56,982 bases of DNA, from NCBI GenBank assembly GCA_020049465.1, contig JAIFKS010000098.1:1-56982 (forward strand), given 5' to 3'. The DNA is from a bacterium (GTDB lineage Bacteria; Krumholzibacteriota; Krumholzibacteriia; LZORAL124-64-63). The translations under genes and the position numbers were made by a program. Under the pieces are notes generated by a model. It was not told the DNA's origin and made no database searches. It saw only the letters and a program-made list of their open reading frames with translations. Below, in pieces: positions 53,249 through 56,982 of the stretch. Numbering within the stretch: position 1 is the first letter of the stretch; every line of letters begins with the position of its first letter.

Positions 53249-53899
53249 ATGGCTGACGCATCACGAAGCACCGGTCTGCAGACGATCTTTTCCTTTTTCC
53301 TCGGGCTGATGTTGACCGCTTTCATCGGCGTGGGTGTCTACACCTTTCATGCGCCGGGTACAGAGTTGGACGACCGGATCCGCGATCTGGATCGCCAGGA
53401 AATGGCGATCCGCAACGCGGGCCCCGAGAGCGATCTGTCGGCCGCGGATCGCGACCGGATCCAGGAACTGAACGAATCCCGCAACCGACTGGCCGATGCC
53501 GCGCAGGTGGAGCGGGAGGCCTGGGGCCGCAGCACCAGCATCATCCTCATCGCGCTGGCCACGTTCGTCATGGCGGTGTCGCTGGTGCGCGCCGATCAGT
53601 TGCCGGTGATCAGCAACGGCCTCTTGCTGGGCGGCGTCTTCACGATGGTCTACGGGGTCGGGTGGATCGTCGCCACCGACACGTCGATCGCCCGCTTCTT
53701 CGTCATGACGGTCGCGCTGGTCGTGACCCTCGCGCTCGGCTACGCGCGGTTCGTCCGTCGCCGATCGCCGGCTTCGGAGCCGGGCGGGCCGAAGGCGACG
53801 CCTGTCGAGGGGCTCGCGCGCGTCGAGCAGCGCCTGGGTGAACTCGAGGAACGGATGAACCGGGCCGCGAACGCGCTCCGCCCCGGGAGCGATCGCTGA
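53249..53899 (+). CDS. Membrane protein with four predicted helices and coiled coils, unknown function
   Basis: This 216-residue protein has a first helix ([21 protein letters not shown]). An acidic helical loop follows ([40 protein letters not shown]) that looks like a short coiled coil outside the membrane. Three more helices come next ([53 protein letters not shown]), and the cytosolic tail is a second coiled coil ([21 protein letters not shown]). No family was recognised. Confidence 0.8.
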   Translation: MADASRSTGLQTIFSFFLGLMLTAFIGVGVYTFHAPGTELDDRIRDLDRQEMAIRNAGPESDLSAADRDRIQELNESRNRLADAAQVEREAWGRSTSIILIALATFVMAVSLVRADQLPVISNGLLLGGVFTMVYGVGWIVATDTSIARFFVMTVALVVTLALGYARFVRRRSPASEPGGPKATPVEGLARVEQRLGELEERMNRAANALRPGSDR

Positions 53900-53974
53900 C
53901 CTGTTCGTCGACCATCGACACCGGCGTGCCTTCCACGGGGCGGGAGGGGGTCGGGCCAAAATTGGCAGTCCGGA

Positions 53975-53991
53975 CCGGAACCGGCTATCAT
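53975..53991 (+). promoter_or_regulatory. Part of a predicted promoter placing transcription start at the DeoD ATG
   Basis: TTGGCA (53962-53967), an 18-base spacer and TATCAT (53986-53991) end 6 bases before ATG 53998. There is no Shine-Dalgarno, so the message is probably leaderless. Confidence 0.5.
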
Positions 53992-53997
53992 TACCTC

Positions 53998-54708
53998 ATG
54001 CCGACACCGCACATCAACGCCAGGCCGGGCGATTTCGCCGAGGCCGTTCTCATGCCCGGCGACCCGCAGCGCGCCGAGCACATCGCCACGACCTTTCTCC
54101 AGGACGCCCGCCGCGTCACCGACGTACGCAACGTCTGGGGCTACACCGGCACCTGGCAGGGCAAGCCCGTCTCGGTGATGGCGCACGGCATGGGCATCCC
54201 GTCGTGCTCGATCTATGCCACCGAACTGATCCGCGAGTACGGCGCCAAAACGCTGATCCGCGTCGGCAGTTGCGGCGCCCTGGCGCCGGACGTGAAGCTG
54301 GGCGACGTGATCATCGCGCTGGGCGCCTCGACCGATTCGAAGGTCAACCGGGTGCGCTTCCGCGACCACGATTTCGCCGCTCTCGCCGACTTCGGCCTGG
54401 TCGAACGCGCCGTGGCCTGCGCCCGCGCCGCCGGCGTGCCGGTGCGTGTGGGCAACGTGTTCTCGTCGGATCTCTTCTATTCGCCCGAGGCGGAGATGTT
54501 CGACGTCATGGAGAAGTACGGGATCCTCGGCGTCGAGATGGAGGCCGCGGGCCTGTACGGCGTCGCCGCCGAGGAAGGCGCGCGCGCGCTCACGATCGTC
54601 ACGGTGTCCGACCACATCCGTCGCCATGAACATCTTTCGTCGGACGACCGGCGCACCAGTTTCGACGCCATGATGGGTGTCGCTTTGAACACGGCGATCG
54701 CCGAATAG
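53998..54708 (+). CDS. deoD: Purine-nucleoside phosphorylase (DeoD type)
   Basis: The 236-residue length equals that of the DeoD family. Motifs in order are [20 protein letters not shown] shortened to PHINA and [10 protein letters not shown] (phosphate loop), [22 protein letters not shown], then [14 protein letters not shown] (ribose-binding Glu) and TVSDHI (catalytic Asp). The enzyme cleaves purine nucleosides with phosphate to free base and ribose 1-phosphate in the cytosol. The ATG at 53998 coincides with the expected transcription start; longer starts do not resemble the family. Confidence 0.95.
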   Translation: MPTPHINARPGDFAEAVLMPGDPQRAEHIATTFLQDARRVTDVRNVWGYTGTWQGKPVSVMAHGMGIPSCSIYATELIREYGAKTLIRVGSCGALAPDVKLGDVIIALGASTDSKVNRVRFRDHDFAALADFGLVERAVACARAAGVPVRVGNVFSSDLFYSPEAEMFDVMEKYGILGVEMEAAGLYGVAAEEGARALTIVTVSDHIRRHEHLSSDDRRTSFDAMMGVALNTAIAE

Positions 54709-54709
54709 C

Positions 54710-56113
54710 CTACTTCACCAGGACCATCCTCTGGCTGCGATTCCAGTCGCCGGTGCTCAGCACGTACAGGTAGCCGCCGGCGGCCACCCGCTGGCCGGCG
54801 CTGTCGCGCCCGTCCCAGGCTTCGCTGTAGTCGCCCTGCTCCAGATCCGCATCCACGAGCGTGCGGATGACGCGCCCGCCCAGGTCGTAGATCGCCAGCG
54901 TCACGCGGTCGGCGCGCGCCAGGTGGAAGCGGATGGTGGTCACGGGGTTGAAGGGGTTCGGGAAGTTCTGCTCCAGGCGCGCGGGCTCGAACGCCGGCAC
55001 CGCGGCCACCGCCGCGAGGGGCAGTCCGTCGGCGTCGAAGTCGTCGTACGGATAGGCGCTGGGGTCGTTGACATCCCAGTCGGCCAGCAGTTCCTCGATG
55101 GCCTGCGCCGTGGCCTGCACGGTGGAGTCCGCGGCCGCCGCGGTCAGCAGATCCTGGATGGCCAGCGCCTCGGCCGCCGCGACGGCGGTGATCGGCTCGA
55201 ACGCGCCCCCGTTCTTGACGCCCCCGTTGTTGTAAACCGCGATGCCGTAGAGCACGGCCTCCCAGGCCCGGATGGTGTGGCGGGGGGCCACGCCGTCGTT
55301 GGTGTAGGCGGCGAAGGTGCCGCCGAGCTGCCCGGAAACGGTCTCGTAGTAGGTGGCGATCACCGTCGAAGGGAAGATGCGCCGGATCTGGATGGCGCCC
55401 TGGGCGCTGGAGGGGCTGTCCTTGTTGAGGGCGTCGTGCGTCACCGAACCCGCGGGCGTCGGGATGTCCACGTAGCCGGTCTGCAGGCCCGACACCGTGA
55501 CCCCGCCGATGACGGTGCTGCAGCCCCAGTCCTCGCCGTTCCACATCGGCAGGTCGGAGATGCTGCCGCCGATGCGCACCAGGTCCTTCTGGCACTCGAC
55601 CCAGTTGGAGTGCGCGTAGAAATCCTGCACCGCGTGGAGGGCCTTGCCGAAGACGATCAGGGCCAGCGCGAAATCGCGCTGCCAGCCGGCCGGACGCGGA
55701 TTGGCCTGGGCCAGGCCCAGGAGGATCTGCCGCGCCGCCTCCACACGGGCGTTGACCGTGATGATCGACTGGTCGAGCTGGTTGTTGTCGAAGTGGTCGG
55801 CGCTGAGCACGTTGACGATGGTCGCCGAATCGGGTTCGCAGCCCGCAGCCCACTGCAGCCACGACGGGCAGTAGCAGCTTTCGCGGCAGCCGTCCAGGTC
55901 GGGCAACCGGCAGCCCTGCTTGATGAGCGTCAGCGCGATACCCGGCACGCCCTGCGTGGCCAGCACTTCGCCCGCCATGTTGGCGTGTCGGAACACTTCG
56001 AAGGCGGAGGCGGGAGCGGGCCCGGCCAGCCAGAGCGTGACCGCGAACACATGGACGGCGATCAGCGGGGCGACGGCGCGACGTGCGCGCGCGCCGGGCA
56101 TGGCAACAGGCAT
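54710..56113 (-). CDS. Secreted zinc phospholipase C-like protein with FlgD-like C-terminus
   Basis: From ATG 56111-56113 (GAGGTCG upstream) the protein has 467 residues and a long signal peptide (APLIAVHVFAVTLWLAGPAPASA). The main domain contains EVFRHANMAGEVLATQG, LSADHFDNNQLDQSI and ALHAVQDFYAHSNWVE. The last is the His/Asp zinc-site motif of the zinc-dependent phospholipase C and HET-C-like families. The C-terminus is a FlgD-like module (QNFPNPFNPVTTIRFHL, AIYDLGGRVIRTL). Lipase activity is plausible but unproven; members of this wide family also have other roles. A near-consensus promoter lies upstream. Confidence 0.82.
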   Translation of the reverse strand: MPVAMPGARARRAVAPLIAVHVFAVTLWLAGPAPASAFEVFRHANMAGEVLATQGVPGIALTLIKQGCRLPDLDGCRESCYCPSWLQWAAGCEPDSATIVNVLSADHFDNNQLDQSIITVNARVEAARQILLGLAQANPRPAGWQRDFALALIVFGKALHAVQDFYAHSNWVECQKDLVRIGGSISDLPMWNGEDWGCSTVIGGVTVSGLQTGYVDIPTPAGSVTHDALNKDSPSSAQGAIQIRRIFPSTVIATYYETVSGQLGGTFAAYTNDGVAPRHTIRAWEAVLYGIAVYNNGGVKNGGAFEPITAVAAAEALAIQDLLTAAAADSTVQATAQAIEELLADWDVNDPSAYPYDDFDADGLPLAAVAAVPAFEPARLEQNFPNPFNPVTTIRFHLARADRVTLAIYDLGGRVIRTLVDADLEQGDYSEAWDGRDSAGQRVAAGGYLYVLSTGDWNRSQRMVLVK

Positions 56114-56161
56114 GGCGACCTCGATTCGGGCGGACGGATGGGGACGCAAATAACAGGAGCC

Positions 56162-56189
56162 ATTATATCCTGGATATGAGGCGTGTCAA
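56162..56189 (-). promoter_or_regulatory. Near-consensus sigma-70 promoter
   Basis: On the minus strand TTGACA (56184-56189), 16 bases, then TATAAT (56162-56167): both hexamers are perfect. It drives the zinc phospholipase C-like gene with a leader of about 40 nt. Confidence 0.85.
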
Positions 56190-56234
56190 TCGGGCGGCCA
56201 GGAGGTCGGATCGGGCAGCGGTTGATCCCGGGGG

Positions 56235-56262
56235 GAGGCGGCGCGCCCGTGCGCGCCGCCTC
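56235..56262 (-). terminator. Hairpin after the prolyl oligopeptidase gene
   Basis: A 12-bp perfect GC stem with a 4-base loop starts 18 bp after the stop at 56281. There is no T-run. Confidence 0.55.
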
Positions 56263-56280
56263 TGTCGCCGGCGTCGATTC

Positions 56281-56982
56281 CTAACGCAGCATCTTCCACA
56301 TGTACGCGTACGTCAGCGCCCACATGTAGGCGCGCTGGTTCAGGTTGGCGGCGGCGCCGTGTCCGCCTTCGGTGTTCTCGTAGTAGTAGACCGGCTTGCC
56401 CATGTCGGTCATGCGCTTGACCATCTTGCGGGCGTGACCCGGGTGCACGCGGTCGTCACGCGTGGACGTGGTGAACAGGACCTTCGGATAGGTCTTCGAC
56501 TTGTCCAGGTTCTGGTACGGCGACCAGTTCTTCATGAATTCCCAGTCGGCGGTGTCGGGGTTGCCGTACTCGGCCATCCAGCTGGCGCCGGCCAGGAGCT
56601 TGTTGTAACGCTTCATGTCCAGCAGCGGCACCTGGCAGACCACGGCGTTGAACAGTTCGGGCCGCTGCGTGAACGCCGCGCCTACGAGCAGGCCGCCGTT
56701 GGAGCCGCCGACGATGCCCAGGTGCGCGGGCGAGGTGACCTTGCGGGCGATCAGGTCCTCGGCCACGGCGATGAAGTCGTCGAAGCTGCGCTGGTGGTTC
56801 TCGCGGACCGCCGCCTGGTGCCAGCGGGGACCGAATTCGCCGCCGCCGCGGATGTTGGCCAGCACGTAGACGCCGCCGCGGCCCACCCAGGCATCGCCGG
56901 TCGTGCCCGAGTAGCCGGGCCGCATGGAGACCTCGAACCCGCCGTAGCCGTAGAGCAGGGTGGGGTTGGTCCCGTTGGCCGC
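56281..56982 (-). CDS. Prolyl oligopeptidase family serine peptidase (S9A), C-terminal part
   Basis: The frame is open to the right edge, so only the last 234 residues are present. All three catalytic residues are visible: the nucleophile in GIVGGSNGGLLVGA, Asp in STRDDRVHPGHARK and His in TEGGHGAAAN. LLYGYGGFEVSMRPGYS and YVLANIRGGGEFGPRWHQA are the usual S9A oxyanion and strand motifs. The missing N-terminal part should hold the seven-blade propeller. The enzyme cleaves short peptides after proline, commonly in the periplasm in these bacteria. Confidence 0.93.
   Translation of the reverse strand, partial: AANGTNPTLLYGYGGFEVSMRPGYSGTTGDAWVGRGGVYVLANIRGGGEFGPRWHQAAVRENHQRSFDDFIAVAEDLIARKVTSPAHLGIVGGSNGGLLVGAAFTQRPELFNAVVCQVPLLDMKRYNKLLAGASWMAEYGNPDTADWEFMKNWSPYQNLDKSKTYPKVLFTTSTRDDRVHPGHARKMVKRMTDMGKPVYYYENTEGGHGAAANLNQRAYMWALTYAYMWKMLR

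Overview
The window comes from a GC-rich, Gram-negative bacterium, probably an environmental member of the FCB superphylum (Krumholzibacteriota, Eisenbacteria or Latescibacterota-like). The assignment is inferred from gene content: eight secreted proteins end in the same FlgD-like C-terminal Ig module with an N-P-N-P-F motif, and there are outer-membrane barrels, lipoproteins and a PgsBCW-type polyglutamate operon. No rRNA, tRNA, CRISPR array or insertion sequence was seen.

Layout. 1-6744: a broken TPR protein reading off the left edge, then a cluster of secreted proteins that includes three tandem paralogs with conserved ends and a variable centre. 6781-22311: the centrepiece. A leftward gene set (DctM-like permease, 49-aa membrane protein, AspA/AstE-like zinc hydrolase, exported Asp/Glu racemase) and a rightward seven-gene operon (lipoprotein, porin, DUF6305, gamma-glutamyltransferase, PgsB, PgsC, PgsW) flank a histidine kinase/NtrC-type regulator pair. 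Both operons carry the same palindrome, GTGTGC-N7-GCACAC, centred exactly 59 bp upstream of the -24 GG of a sigma-54-type promoter. The palindrome beside the kinase also contains the -10 box of the kinase's own predicted promoter. I read this as a signal-controlled poly-gamma-glutamate synthesis and turnover regulon.

22372-32878: large surface proteins, two of them close tandem copies, two with sigma-54-like upstream elements. 32894-38000: a small membrane protein, an FG-GAP protein, a ferredoxin, a DUF4395 protein and a large TPR membrane protein. 38188-41651: a lipoprotein, a radical SAM enzyme and a small glycine-rich protein in one operon. 41752-56982: mixed genes (DUF4091 protein, PAS protein, PadR repressor with its target, small alarmone synthetase, chemoreceptor, YgjV-like protein, purine nucleoside phosphorylase, zinc phospholipase C-like protein, prolyl oligopeptidase).

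Five genes are visibly broken: one frameshift, two perfect short tandem duplications (43 and 20 bp) in adjacent genes, one internal deletion, and one in-frame TAA. Whether these are biology or assembly errors cannot be decided from the sequence alone.
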